64,000 bases of DNA from Lonicera japonica (GCA_021464415.1 CM038470.1:9250394-9314393), one strand, 5' to 3'; positions 1-12,051 are shown, counted from the stretch's first letter. Program-made: numbers and translations. Notes: generated from the sequence alone by a model not told the origin.

Positions 1-160
1 TTTAAATAAAATATTTAACAAGAGACAAGTATATTTTGCTCACTCTATACACGTTTGGGACTAGGTAATGCTTATTGCATATATATATATATATAATTGA
101 AAAGAGTGTGTGAACGTTGAAGATAAAAGAGAGGCAAAAAGGCTCAAGTGGAAGAAGAAG

Positions 161-480
161 TTGCAAGTGTAATTAACGATGCCATTTATACTAAACTAGG
201 TCACTAAAGCAATAACTATGGAAATAATAAATTCTGTTATTTTTTTTATTTAACCGGGCGGTGTCTGAAGCACAAAATATTTTTACAACTGCCGAGATTC
301 GATTGTCAGAGCTGAGTCCAGAGCAGTGATCACTAGGCCAAATATGATGGTTATAAATTCCCTTCAAAGGTGGCCAAATAAAAGTGAGAAAAAAGAAAAA
401 AAAAAAAAAAAAAAAAAGAAAAAAAGAAGGAGAAGTAATTACGAGGAAAACATAAGTGAAAAGTCATATGGCCCATATCC
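161..480. repeat. Duplicated non-coding segment (copy 1)
   Basis: The text around 180-235 and 353-480 matches 54265-54420 (shared runs such as the one containing aggtcactaaagcaataac, and tatggcccatat). Copy 1 differs by a 118-bp SINE insertion and a long A-rich tract at 391-425. The pairing with a segment upstream of NCL-b suggests that this is part of the ancient local duplication. No gene is seen here. Confidence 0.6.
235..352 (-). mobile_element. tRNA-derived SINE
   Basis: Read on the minus strand, this 118-bp segment has an A-box-like stretch (TGGCCTAGTGATCAC) followed about 30 nt later by a B-box-like stretch (CAATCGAATCTC), then a tRNA-unrelated body and an A-rich tail. It is bounded by 8-bp direct repeats ATAAATTC at 227-234 and 353-360. 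The duplicated locus at 54265-54420 lacks it and so acts as an empty site. Family not identified. Confidence 0.62.
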
Positions 481-1772
481 TGAACAAAACTTAAAAATAG
501 GACAGACAGGAGGCCTACTTTCTCGGTTAGGCCTCATCAAATGGCCCAAAAGCTCGAAACGAGACACAATTCAGCCTACCGACGTATTTGACTTGTCAAT
601 GAGCTTTTGAGCAACTCGAACCCAGTAAGCTTTTATTATGGGCTGTTCGTGGCCTGGACAGGCCCAAGTCTTTTTAAGCTCACCAACGAGCTCAGCCTGT
701 CTTTTTTACGAAGAATGCATTCTTGAAAGAACAAAGTTTAGGTTTCCACATCAATTATTAAAAATAATTAGAAAATATTTAATTGTTACCGTAGTCGTGT
801 CAATTTTTTATTTTCAAATTTACATTTGTGGTTTTTATTGAAAAAAACATTTATTTAGATTATAGCATAAGCAATTGGATTGGTACCATAGCTAGCAAGA
901 CTATTAACCACTACGATATTTATCATTTTTTGAGATTCTTTTAATTAAATTACTTATGTCTAAATAATAAACTCATTGCATGTGAATGAAAATCTAGTAT
1001 TATGTAAAGCTAATTCATATTCATTTAATATTTTATTCCTTTTAAAGGAATTATATATTTCTCTTTAAGATGTTTTAAATAGAGAGTTTCATTACCATTT
1101 AAGATATAATCAATTCACCTAGGGGGTACACAACAATTTTCACTGTAGTAAGGATATTTGTGTAAACATTAATAATTAGAGGGGTTGTTCGTGTAGTTTT
1201 TAAACTTCAATTAGATAAGTGAGAGTGAATTGCAGTAAATTAATTTCCCTTAACTTACACTCGTTTACATTTTACCCATAAAGAAAAAATTTGACGCTAA
1301 ACCCCCTTCATCTATAAGATCTGAAACAAGAGGTTATAACACTTATAAGATCAACACTATAACGAATATACCCTTCTTCTATAACCTAAGTAAATACCAC
1401 TGCCATCTCTTTGTCCTCTATAATTAGCGTATTACAAATATGAAATCTTAAAGAGGATTGTTGTAATTAATAATATATGATTTTAATGTTTTTGCTTTGT
1501 GAGACACAAGTATTTATATGTGTGAGTATATATATATATAATATTTTGATTTTATAGTCATTTACTACTTTAAACTTTTTGAAAACATCTGAAGCTTGCC
1601 TCTTTAACTTGAATTCTTGCGTACACCACTGAATGCACCGAGTACATAGGTATGTTGTACAAGAAAATTTCACTAAAAATCATAGTTTGGGTAATAAACA
1701 AAGAAACGCCCATCTTTGATAAATCTTCTTTAAAGCTTGAAATCATAGATGATGATTTAATACTCCTTAAAT
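481..1772. other. Intergenic, AT-rich
   Basis: No supportable gene. Only short chance frames occur, with no recognisable domain or codon pattern. A short TA microsatellite lies near 1528-1542. Confidence 0.6.
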
Positions 1773-2213
1773 GTTGTTTGATAATATCACTAAAATCTAA
1801 AAAATTAAAGTTTTCAGATTTAAGTAGTTTTAAAGTTGTTTGTTAAAAAAAATAAAAAATTAGGTGCCAACTTAATTTTTTCACTTAAAACTGAAAATTT
1901 TTCATCCAAAGTTTTAAGTGGTAAATTTATCTCTTAAAACTGAAAACTTAATTTTAAAGAGGATAAAATACCTATTTTACCTTTTAACATTTTAGAATCA
2001 TGTTATCCAAATAAACTAATAAGGGTAAAATTGCCATACTAAAAAAAATTAATTTTAGATGTGTTTTATGTTCAAATAAACAACATTTTTTTCGGATACA
2101 ATTTTCAAAACTAAACAAATATTTTATCAGTTTCATATTTCAAATTTTTAAAACTAAACAAACAGTTTTTTTTTTAAGTTTTAATTTTAGTTTTCAATTT
2201 TTTTATCAAACGC
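1773..2213. mobile_element. MITE-like repeat, copy 1 (GTTTGATAA termini)
   Basis: A 440-bp AT-rich repeat begins with TTGTTTGATAAT and ends with TTATCAAACGCC, giving short inverted termini. Its reverse complement matches the two halves of the split copy at 19131-19331 and 24897-25085 along almost the whole length. The termini resemble hAT-type MITEs but the superfamily is an inference. No coding capacity. Confidence 0.6.
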
Positions 2214-3888
2214 CAAGTGGGTCACAAAAAACTCTAATTTGGACCACCAACGTAAACCCTAGCACTTCAATTTCAAGGTTTGTTGTTCTTCTTGACGATG
2301 GCAATTTGGTTATTATTGATGGGGCAAACTCAAATGGGTCAAATTCAAATTCAACTACCCCAACGGGAGCCAGGTAGATTTCAAACTCAAAGGAGATATT
2401 GTGATGAAAGAGGATGCTTTATATGTTTGCTCCTGTTTGATTTCACCATGGATTCCTAAGAAGGAAATCAAAGAAGTCAAAAATCCTTCTTTCTTTCCTT
2501 TTTTATTTATTTATTAAGGAGAGATCTCTTTTATGCGTTTGATTCAAAAATATTAAGAGTGTTTTATACCTGCGTGTGCTTTCTATTCACATTTTTATTG
2601 AGACATTTATTTTTAGACAAAACTGAGACGCATAACAAATTTTAAAATTACATATGATAAAAAATAAATTATAAATAAGTGTGAGATAAAAGAACAAATT
2701 TTAAGGGTTAAAAACAGATGGAAATATTGGCACCCCCAATATTCTTTGGAAACACTTTCACTTTTTATTCGATTTTTGATAACCAAATAATGTATATGTT
2801 ACTCGGTTGTGAAAAATCGAGTATAAATTTGATAATGCCTTACTTCGATTATTAAAGGACGAGTATATAAAATTATATTCGGCCTATAAAAATAAAATAT
2901 CAAACACCATATTCAATTGCGAAAGATCAAATAAAAATAAAAAGTATCACTAAATATTTTTAAGGTGTGAATATCACCATCTTTTAAAACGTGGTAATTA
3001 ATTTCTGAAAGCTGATATAGAAGTTGTTGCATATCACGTGGTGATTGATTTCTCTTTTTTTTTTTTTTGTTTCCTCTGTGACCATAAAAAAAGGTAGTAA
3101 TTTCCCAATAAAGTCGAAGGGTACGTCTACTGTGGTGTACAGCCTCAAGAGTCGTGTCATTTTCCAATCTATTATTATATGTCAATAGACATATTAACTC
3201 CTACAAATAAATAGGTTGACATGACATGGCTATAAATAATAAATTATCAGATGACACATAGGTATTTTGTATTAACTCTCGAGATAAAATTACCCAAAAT
3301 TGTCTTGGTATTAATAGATTTATAATTTTTAAAATAAATGTACTAATATTCAGTATGTCTAAAATAAACTGTATTTTTGAGTATTAATTACATTTAAATT
3401 AGTATTTTACTAAGTTGTGAAAGTGAAATTAATTAAAGTAATTTAATTTTTAATGGATAAAGTAATAAAAAAATTTTATTGATAAGGATAAATAATAAAT
3501 AGAGGCAATTGAGTATAATAGCACATTCTAATTAATAATTATAAAGGACAATTATAAATTAACACCATGAATTAAGGACATTATACAAAAAAGATATTGA
3601 TACTCATTCTTTATGTAACTAATAACACAATAATCCAAATATAACATCTCATGTATCCAAAAAAATACTTAGCACCGGTCCCGATCAAAAACTTCAAAAT
3701 CCAAATAATATTCTCTCTCACTAAATCTACAACAATTAATCATCAACGCTGAAGATGATGCAAGAAATCATTCCGATCATCAACTCCGATTCATTTTCCA
3801 GTTATTGATTCACAGAAGTACATTCGATCATGTTTTAGTACTTTCGATTACTCTCAATTCTTAATATATTTTTTTCAGTGTGAAAAAT
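2214..3888. other. Intergenic
   Basis: No gene supported. AT-rich non-coding sequence, low-complexity in places (T-tract near 3055-3070). The frame at 2913-3185 has no recognisable domain. Confidence 0.55.
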
Positions 3889-4243
3889 TATATATATATA
3901 TACAGTTCCTATCTCATATGGTCCAAACCATACGTACCATTTCTATTTCCGAAAGAGGGAGCCAACTAATCCAGCAGCCAAACAGGGAAAATAGGACTTA
4001 AGGTTAAAAAAAAAAAAAAAGCAGCAGCAGCAGAAAATAGCTCTCAGTCAGCTTCTTCTCTCTTCCCGTCATTTTCTTCTCTCTTCTCTCAACTCTCAAT
4101 TTCTCCCTCTTCCTCCTTTCTCTCCCTCTTAAAAGCTCTCATTATCTCTAAAATACACAGTGCAATGGCTCTCTCTCTCTACGGTTTCACTCCCGCGAGC
4201 TTGTAAGCATCACCAAATTCGTCGTAAGCGCACCAAATTCGTC

Positions 4244-4281
<38 letters not shown>

Positions 4282-4586
4282 CCTCTTACTTTTTAAGATC
4301 TAAAATTCTAAGGTTTGGTTTGACATTCATTTATAGGAACTGAGATTTTTTTCTAATTTCTCTTAGTTTGGTGATACATTCTTTGTATGCTCTGTTTTGG
4401 TGTGTCGAAATAGGTGGGCTCGAATTTTGAATTTTTTGTGCATTTGGGTGTGTTCTTGTGATGCTGAATTTGGGTGATTATTTGTTTGGGTGTGTTTTCG
4501 TGCTTCCAGAATTTAGGTGATTATATTTGGCTGTGTTTTCTTAGAGCTGAATTTGGGAGATTATATTTGTTTGTGTATATAATTTT
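3889..4586 (+). repeat. MULE left terminal inverted repeat
   Basis: About 698 bp. Its reverse complement matches 9023-9659, from the tip (ACAGTTCCTATCTCATA against ACAGTTCTTATCTCATA) to the inner end (GGGAGATTATATTTGTTTG in both). It contains a CT microsatellite at 4250-4278 that is missing from the right copy and explains much of the length difference. It also carries pyrimidine-rich, leader-like sequence that may serve as promoter and 5' UTR for the + strand gene. Confidence 0.88.
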
Positions 4587-5211
4587 TATGGTGCTGAACT
4601 GAAATATTGGTGGTGCTAAATTTTTGTGTGTTTTCGATTGCATATCCGGGTATGGTCAATCCAGAATTTGGTCAATCCAGAATTGTATATCTGTGTTTTC
4701 CATAAATTTTGGCTCTAATTTGGTTAATCCAAAATTTGCCAAAAATCTCCTTGTTTCTTTGGCAGTGCAACTTTGAAACTCTACTGGTAAAGTCTCTCAT
4801 TTGAAAACATAGGTGTGTCTCTGAGCCATTGTGTCCTGTGTGCAATTCTGAACCTGAATTTGGGTGAATTTGTTGTTGCTTTGTCCTTGGGTCGAAGAGG
4901 TTTAATGTAAGGGCCCGCTCAAAATTAGTTTGAACAAGCTGCTATTTATATTTTTAGATGTATTTGGATATTGAAAGAAAATGGAAGCTGACTATTTTGA
5001 TATGTATTTGGCTATTGAGATGTATTTGTTGTTGCTTTGTCCATTGTGTCCAGTGTATATTGAAGAAAAATTAATTGATGTATCAAGCTGCTATTGAAAG
5101 TTTTTATTTGTGTGTATTTCAAAATATTCTGCTATTTATATTTTGAGATGTATCTGGCTAAAACTGATGATAGTAGATTCATTTTGAATTATTGAAATTT
5201 GGCAAATTGAG

Positions 5212-5574
5212 ATGGCTTCATCATCAACCATAGAGGTTAATTCAACCATTGAAGTGGATGTTAGATTCATATTGAAACAATGCGATTGCGGAGAATTAGC
5301 AGATGTGAAAATAATGAAGTCAAATAAGAACAATACTCGTGGTAGAATATACTACTCGTGCAAAAGGCAAAAATGCGGCACTTTCTTGGGTTGGTGCAAA
5401 ATTTCGTCAATTCAAAAAGCATCAAATACCATTGCCGCATTAGAGAAAACTAATACGCCGCGTGACGCGATTGTTGGTGAAGTTAACTCAAAGTGTGAAT
5501 TTGTACTGTGGAAGTTATTAATTGTTTTATGGTTTTTCTTGTCTACCTATTTAGCTATAAAAGGCATGATGTAG
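5212..5574 (+). CDS. GRF-type zinc finger protein with C-terminal membrane segment
   Basis: The 120-residue frame starts at the first ATG of the open frame. Residues about 23-62 carry a GRF-type zinc finger: a CDCG start, a basic middle with GRIYYSC, and a C-GTFLGWC end, giving the conserved Cys set and aromatic/Gly pattern. A hydrophobic stretch (about 95-116, VLWKLLIVLWFFLSTYLAI) is a likely C-terminal transmembrane helix. GRF fingers in other proteins bind nucleic acid; the role of the small plant GRF-TM proteins is not known to me. The gene lies between the MULE terminal repeats and converges on the transposase, so it is probably element cargo or an accessory gene rather than a resident host gene. 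No internal stops are seen, unlike the neighbouring transposase. Confidence 0.72.
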   Translation: MASSSTIEVNSTIEVDVRFILKQCDCGELADVKIMKSNKNNTRGRIYYSCKRQKCGTFLGWCKISSIQKASNTIAALEKTNTPRDAIVGEVNSKCEFVLWKLLIVLWFFLSTYLAIKGMM

Positions 5575-5985
5575 TGTAATTGAAGGCATGATGTAATGTA
5601 ATTTGGTATTATTATAATAAGAATTTAGAATCATTTGGTGTTTTTTTGGTATTGTTATAATGACATTTTCGAATCATTTGGTGTTTTTTTAGTGAATTAT
5701 TTTCAATTGATTGAAAACTAACCTTAATGAACAAAATCAGATTTTCTCAAAGAACAAACAGATAGATCGCAGCAGTAAAACAGATACAGCACTAGCAGTA
5801 ATATATTTAACAGATTCTCCTATAAAGAATTATTCAAAACTGATTTTAATGACAATATTTCGCAGCAATAACATCTAAACAAAATCCAATTTTTTCCGTA
5901 GAAATTAACAGCAATAGTACGCACAGATTTGCAGCATAAAATTTCTGAACTTTACACAGCAATACTCAAGATCAAATTCAACCAC
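5575..5985. other. MULE internal non-coding spacer
   Basis: AT-rich sequence between the GRF gene and the tandem repeats. A near-duplicated stretch (ggcatgatgta; then tttggtgttttttt twice at 5634-5690) follows the GRF stop codon. No gene seen. Confidence 0.5.
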
Positions 5986-6272
5986 ATAAGTCATTCAAAA
6001 ACACCATAAGTCATTCAACTTAAATAATACAACCCTTATCATTCAACAATGCATATAAGTCATTAAAAAACACCATTTTTAAACTTAAATAATACAACCC
6101 TTCTTATTCAACAATCCACATAAGTCATTCAAAAACACCAACAGAAACACCTATTACAACTTAAATAATACAACCCTTTCTCATTCAACAATCCACATAA
6201 GTCATTCAAAAACACCATCTTTAAAGTTCCTATTACAACTTAAATAATATAGCCCTTCTCGTTCAACAATCC
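5986..6272. repeat. Tandem repeat, about 4 copies of 65-75 bp, inside the MULE
   Basis: Recurring block with the order CATAAGTCATTCAAAAACACC, then (A/T-rich), then ACTTAAATAATACAACCC, then TCATTCAACAATCC. The copies begin near 5986, 6053, 6119 and 6190 and differ by small indels. It sits between the 3' ends of the two convergent genes, where it may act as spacer or terminator sequence (inference). Confidence 0.65.
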
Positions 6273-6361
6273 TATTAATTTATACTTATATCATCTCCAT
6301 TGTCCGTTGACGACTCATTACCCTCTTCCAAATTTGCATCATCGCATATGACAGACCTGCA

Positions 6362-8858
6362 TTAAAGAAAAATAAAAAAATTAAGATTGATACTACTATG
6401 TGAAAAATACATACAACATAATAAAAAAAATGAATTATTTCTGATACGAGATGTCGTAAGTGCCGGACAATTTGACGTTTTATCGTGCGCTTGGCCCACC
6501 TTATCACACCTATGCAACGTCATAACTTTTGATTTATTTTTGGCCCTCGCCATTGGCCTCCTATTTTCCTCCTTTGAGCCTTTTGCCGCACCCTTTAAGG
6601 TGCTCACACTAGATTTGGGCTCGGCATTGTAACTAATTTTGAACTGATAAATTGACTCCTATGGTGGATTACCAGAAGCAAGCGCACTAGTACCATCACC
6701 TGTTGGATTACAAAAAGCACGCGCACTAGTACCATCACCTATTGGATTAGTACCTCTTGGATTATTTTTCTCGATGGATGCATTTACACCTATGCGACTA
6801 CTAATAAATTGATCGATTTGCTCATTAATGCTACGTAATCCATCAGTAAACATCTGCCTTGTTTCTTCACATACTAGGGCCTTATTAACTAAATCCAAAG
6901 ATGATTGGATAAATTGACTCCGCTTCAACACATAAGAACTAGTATCGCCTATATCCACACTTTTATCATCGACCACTGTCTCTGATTTTGCAGACTTGGT
7001 CCACCTTTTTAAGATGTATTTATCGGGCAACTTAAGAAAATCGTAGATTTTCATCAAATATGCTATGACGTGCTTACATGGGATTCCATCACTTTCAAAC
7101 TTTTTACAACTACAAGTAGCAAAATCCAAGTCCTTGTTATACACGATTTCGCGGACTTTACTTGCTTCGACATTCTTTCTTTGAACTTGATACACACGGT
7201 GATTATTAGTTTCTCGTACAAACATGAACATGTATCTAAAGCTGTCACACACTTCATCCTCCAACTTGAAATACATTTCATATGTGTAAATATTAACCAT
7301 TTGCACCAAAAAGTCATGATTTACTCGAATTTTAGGCTTCTCGATTATATCTTTGTGATCAGCCATTAACTCCTCGTAACGTTGCCGTGCAAGCCCCCTT
7401 CCAAATTGAACCATAAAATCAACCAATGAATTACTCTTCGAAACAAATTTTTTTAAAAAAGCATGACCACTTTCTGCTCGTTGGCTACTTGACATGTCAG
7501 CTGAAAATATGTGATTAACATATGCAGGAATCCATCGATAGCGAATATTATATATGTCTTCCAACCACGTGTTTGCTCCTAACCCACTTTTCTTTATAAG
7601 ACTTTCCCACTGCAAGACAAATTCTTCAGGAGTCTCTGATTTCCAAATGCAATCGGAGAACTCATTCTTATAAATACCATATTTGACTGCATCAATTTTT
7701 TCTAAAAATTTCATTAATATATGCTAACTACAATACCTATAAAAAGAAATAATAAAAAAAGTTATATTAAAAAAGGCATTGTATATACATTGTATGAAAA
7801 CTTCATAAATACACGAGAACATATATACCTGTGAAAAGATTCGGAAGAATAAAAGGGAATGCCTTAGTCATAGCTGGGTCTTGATCAGTAATAATCATTT
7901 TCGGGGGACCACCGGGCATACTTTCCAAAAATTAAGTAAATAGCAATATAATTTCATTAACACTCTCATGATTCAAAAATCCACATGCAAAAACAATTGT
8001 TTGACCATGATTGTTAACCCCTATTATTGGTACAAATATCAAGCCATACCGGTTAGTGTTATAAGTAGTATCAAATATTACTACATCACCATAAAATTTG
8101 TAAGCTTGCCTTGAAGTTGCATCTGACCAAAAACAACGAGTAATCTTTTTTTCCTCATCGGCCTTGATTTGAAAAGTAAACGAAGGATTTTTTACTTGTT
8201 CTAATTTTAAATACTCAAAAAACATTTCACCATCATGCCCCTTCGAATCGGCACGCATATCCCTCTCATGGTTATACAAATCTCTTTGCATGCATCCAAT
8301 ATTTTCTATACCTCCAGATTGCACTCCAAGAAAACTATATTGTTGATGCTGGGATATATTCACCATAGATAACTATTTAGTCAAAGACTTTGTCGCAGCT
8401 GAAACATTATGATGAGACCTTAAAAGGTGAAACTTTGATGGGGTTGATAGTGGGTGACTGTGCCCCTTATTGAAAATGGTAACAATGTATTGAGTTTGAC
8501 TTTAAAACTGCAAGTTTGCCTGTACAGCCCTCACCTAAACTTCCCCGACGTCTTTTTGTTCCACCATTAGCAATTATTGAACGTTTACCTTATTTAAAAC
8601 AACAATACTCCTTCCTTCTTATTTCTTCACTTCCCGCTCCTTTTTTGTAGCCCAACTCCGTACACTAAACCCACTCGCTTTCGCATAAGCATTGTAGAAC
8701 GTTACAACATCATCTAATGTCTCGAATTGTTGCCCTTTTTTTGGCCTTAGCTCATCTGATACTTGAGGAGTGTATATCAAACCATTTTCATCCAAGTCTA
8801 ACTCTAAAGTAGCATCATTATCCAATTTTTCACCAACTTCAATGTCCAAATTCTCCAT
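6362..8858 (-). pseudogene. FAR1/FHY3-type MULE transposase, lightly degraded
   Basis: Read from 8858 downwards. An acidic N-terminus leads to a FAR1 DNA-binding domain (from GQQFETLDDVVTFYNAYAK), interrupted near 8619 by a stop and by further lesions to about 8370. The MULE transposase domain follows (FYGDVVIFDTTYNTNRYG, then VNNHGQTIVFACGF, then IITDQDPAM near 7885). A 92-nt GT-AG intron is plausible at 7828-7737. The next exon carries a TAG where the family usually has Trp, then a long intact stretch (7714-6659) with a SWIM zinc finger (CSCKKFESDGIPCKHVIAYL, near 7110-7050). A single TAG at 6661-6659 separates the C-terminal tail, which has a Cys/His knuckle-like motif and stays in the same frame. 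The family comprises Mutator-like transposases and the host regulators FHY3/FAR1 derived from them. The position between long TIRs supports a transposase rather than a domesticated gene. Confidence 0.85.
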
Positions 8859-9022
8859 TTTTCACAAACAAATGTAATAGACCTATACGAAATACATAAA
8901 TATAAAGCTCAAAAAACAGAAATAAAAATCAAATGAGCACAAAAAAATATAAATACTTGATAATTTAGTTTCTCACTTTAAATATATTTGGTCTCTGGTC
9001 TCAGGTCTCACTTATTCCAAAG

Positions 9023-9659
9023 AAAATTATATACACAAACAAATATAATCTCCCAAATTTAGCTCTAAGAAAACACAGCCAAATATAATCACCAAAATTT
9101 TGTAAGCACGAAAACACACCCAAACAGATAATCACCCAAATTCAGCACCACAAGAACACACCCAAATGCACAAAAAATTCAAAATTCGAGCCCACCTATT
9201 TTGACACACTAAAACAGAGCATACAAAGAATGTATCACCAAACTAAGAGAAACTAGAAAAAAATCTCAGTTCCTATCAATGAATGTCGAACCAAACCCTA
9301 GAATTTTAGATCGCAAAAAATAAGAGGGGGAGAGAGCTTACGACGAATTTGGTGATGCTTACGAGCTCGCAGGAGTGAAACCGTAGAGAGAGCCGTTGCA
9401 CTGTGTATTTTAGAGAGAATGAGAGCTTTTGAGAGGGAGAGAAAGGAGGAAGAGGGAGAAACTGAGAGTTAAGAGAAGAGAGAAAATGACGGGAAGAGAG
9501 AGAAGCTGACTGAGAGCTATTTTTTGCTGCTGCTTTTTTTTGTTAACCTTAAGTCCTACTTTCCCTGTTTGGCTGCTGGATAGGTAGCTCCCTCTTTCGA
9601 AAATAGAAGTGGTACGTACGTTTTAGACCGTATGAGATAAGAACTGTATATATATATAT
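9023..9659 (-). repeat. MULE right terminal inverted repeat
   Basis: Inverted partner of 3889-4586, about 637 bp, lacking the long CT microsatellite. It would place the same promoter-like sequence upstream of the transposase start at 8858, so both element genes could be driven from TIR promoters, as in known MULEs (inference). Confidence 0.88.
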
Positions 9660-9820
9660 GTTACTTCAATTGTCTATATTTCTCAAACTGCTTTTGAACA
9701 TTTTGGATTCAGTAATTACAAACTCAATTTATGATACGGGGTCCTAATTTGTTTTAGCACCTTCTGGTTATTCATTTCTTTTATAGTGTGATTCTCCACT
9801 ATTAAATTTCTTCAATAATA

Positions 9821-10340
9821 CACTACTAAAACAATATTAGCTCCAATTGTTCAATATTGGAATGATGCTAAAAAGATTTTAGCATCAACAACCCAACAGA
9901 AAACAACTAAATTCAAGGTATTAAAATAGATTTAGCACTAATTTTTCAACATTGGAATGATGCTAAAAAGATTTTAGCACTAATAACCCAACAGAAAACA
10001 ACTAAATTTAAGGTGTTAAAACAGATTTAGTAACAATTATCCAGAATAAAATAATTAATTACATTGTGCTAAAACAATTTTAGTACCAATTGTCCAACAT
10101 TAGAATATAATGGCGCTAAATAGGTTAGCACCAATAGCAAATATAAAACAACTAAATTCAAGGTGTTAAAATATATTTATTACTAATTGTCTAGAACAAA
10201 ATAATTAATTACATGGTGCTAAAATAGTTTTAGCACCATTGTCTAACACTATAATGGTGCTAAAAATATTTTAAGACCACAAGTGAACACATATAATTAA
10301 ACTGAATGTTCTAAAACAACTTTAGCACCATATTTCTACA
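9821..10340. mobile_element. CACTA (En/Spm)-like subterminal repeat region, partial
   Basis: It begins with CACTACTAAAACAA, a typical CACTA terminus. About 500 bp follow in which GGTGCTAAAA and TTTTAGCACC units alternate in both orientations, often as small palindromes (for example GATGCTAAAAAGATTTTAGCATC at 9873-9895). Two long sub-repeats share CCCAACAGAAAACAACTAAATT. Such subterminal arrays are typical transposase-binding regions of CACTA elements. I found no matching right-hand TAGTG terminus, so this is probably one end of a deleted element. Confidence 0.5.
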
Positions 10341-10344
10341 CAGA

Positions 10345-11478
10345 TAATAACTGAGATCGTGTAGAGAATTCTATAGAGAGAAGATTTTGATCATGTAGAG
10401 AATTATAGAGAGAAATTTTTTTATCGTGTAGTTATGTAAGAAAGAGAATATTGTTCACAAAAAGGTTTATATTAGAGGTACATTTGTCCATTAACATTTA
10501 TTATTTTTATTAAAATAAATTAATATTATGAATAAGTATCTTATTGTAAAATCAAATTATAAAATTAATGCTACTTTCTTTTATTAAATATTAGTTTGTC
10601 CTTAAAATTATTGGTGCGAAAAATTAGAAAAAATTAGTTTTGACCATGCAGTCAAAATGATCAAATGATTGATATAATGATCAGAAAAGAAAAACAACTG
10701 AATAAGTTAATGATGTATATAGGAGGTTCGCCTCACAAGAAAATATGAGTTAGTCATCTTCTTTGGAATGAAGTTAGGAGCTCGGGTTGGTTTGTATTAT
10801 AATAAATGAGTTTAAATTATAAGCTGACAAAATCTCTCTAACTATTCTATTCTCACAAAATTACAATAAAAGTATTACTGAGTTATACGAGTGCTAGACT
10901 CTCTATTATATGAGCTCTTATCGTGCACTTCTTAGCTCTATCTATCTATATTTCTCTTTCTTGTGATTATAGCTTGGTTGTTTAAATATTTTTTAGTTAT
11001 TGATTGTTTATTACTTAAATGCTTGGTTGTTCTTGGTTGTTGGCTGAAGTACATGCCTCTCATACATATATATATATGTCAGAGAGGAAACGTATAGAGG
11101 AGTCCTCAGAGCAAATATGATGCCATCAACTTTGACCTTATTTCTCTATGAATTCTGGTGCATTAAATACATTTAGTATGTATTTAATGAAGTTAAGGAA
11201 TGTTCTGCATCATTGGTGAAGTTGGCAACAATCGCCTATGTCGTCTGCACATTTTCTGACATGGTGATTGGCTAGGGAGCTCGGACCTCGCTAGAAGAGC
11301 TCTAGCCTTCGAGTTTCGTAATATGTTATGCGAAGATAAAACTTTAAGTCGAATGTCCACATTCTTTGAAGCTCTGACCTCTAGGTGGCATCAAAGCAGA
11401 GCTCTCGACCCCCACCTGCTGTAAAGGAGCGTGCTGCTGATGCAAGAGTTAGGCCACGTGTCAGATTGTAGTTGATGG
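10345..11478. other. Intergenic, possible old LTR-like sequence
   Basis: No gene. Between about 10700 and 11470 the sequence becomes more GC-balanced (repeated GAGCTC and AGAGCTC motifs, TATATATATATGTC near 11066-11080), which looks like a decayed retrotransposon fragment. I could not find paired ends. Confidence 0.4.
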
Positions 11479-11998
11479 TGAAGATTTGGTTATGAATAAG
11501 AATTTTATTCCTATTAGGTTTTATATTATCCAATTCTTAATTGGATTTGTATTGTCCAAATCTTAATTGGATTTGTATTATCCAATTTGTAGTAGGATTT
11601 GGCTTTGTGCAATCCTAGACCATATGATTTATACTTTATAAATAGACCCCTTGTCATAGGGTTTATTCATGAGTTGTGTTATATTATTTACTAGCTAGAT
11701 TATAGAGTATATTTGAGAGATAATATTGAGAGCTCTAATTGGTGGCAAGGGTTTGTTTTGTGCGTTATACTCAGAATTGGTCTTATCAATAATAGCTATC
11801 ACCCGGTGGATTAGTGGCGGTTTTGCCGACACCACCTAATTGCTTGTATGCTTGGTTAGTTGTTTTCTTTTTTAATCTCTTGTTTATCGTATTACTTGAA
11901 TACCAGTGGTGCTTGTTTCTTTAATTATTGTACGCATAATTGTCCGGTCGGTCCTACGTTTGTGCTAAGACTTGTTCTAGCGGTATCTTAGTACAACA
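11479..11998 (+). repeat. 5' LTR of copia 1
   Basis: 520 bp. It holds a TATA box (TTATAAATAGACC near 11636-11648) and the same tandem AATTGGATTTGTATT.. motifs as the 3' copy. By eye the two LTRs differ at several per cent of sites, so the insertion is not recent. Confidence 0.93.
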
Positions 11999-12001
11999 AT
12001 T

Positions 12002-12012
12002 TGGTATCAGAG
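12002..12012 (+). other. Primer binding site, copia 1
   Basis: TGGTATCAGAG, complementary to the 3' end of initiator tRNA-Met, three nucleotides after the 5' LTR. Confidence 0.85.
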
Positions 12013-12051
12013 GGAGGTTTATTCCTTGGGATAATTGTGTCATAATTAGAG

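Larger units (their letters stand above)
3889..9659. mobile_element. Mutator-like element (MULE) with long TIRs
   Basis: A 5.77-kb element is bounded by long inverted repeats (3889-4586 and 9023-9659). It holds a FAR1/MULE-type transposase on the minus strand and a GRF zinc-finger gene on the plus strand, which converge. Both outer ends lie in (TA)n tracts, so the expected 9-bp target duplication (a TA repeat) is compatible but cannot be placed exactly. The transposase carries a few stops and at least one frameshift, so this copy is probably not autonomous, but overall preservation suggests a fairly recent insertion. Confidence 0.85.

Noticed and set aside
326..610. 94-codon frame rich in lysine
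   Set aside because: Its lysine run is the A-rich tract at 391-425; it starts inside the SINE and has no domain.
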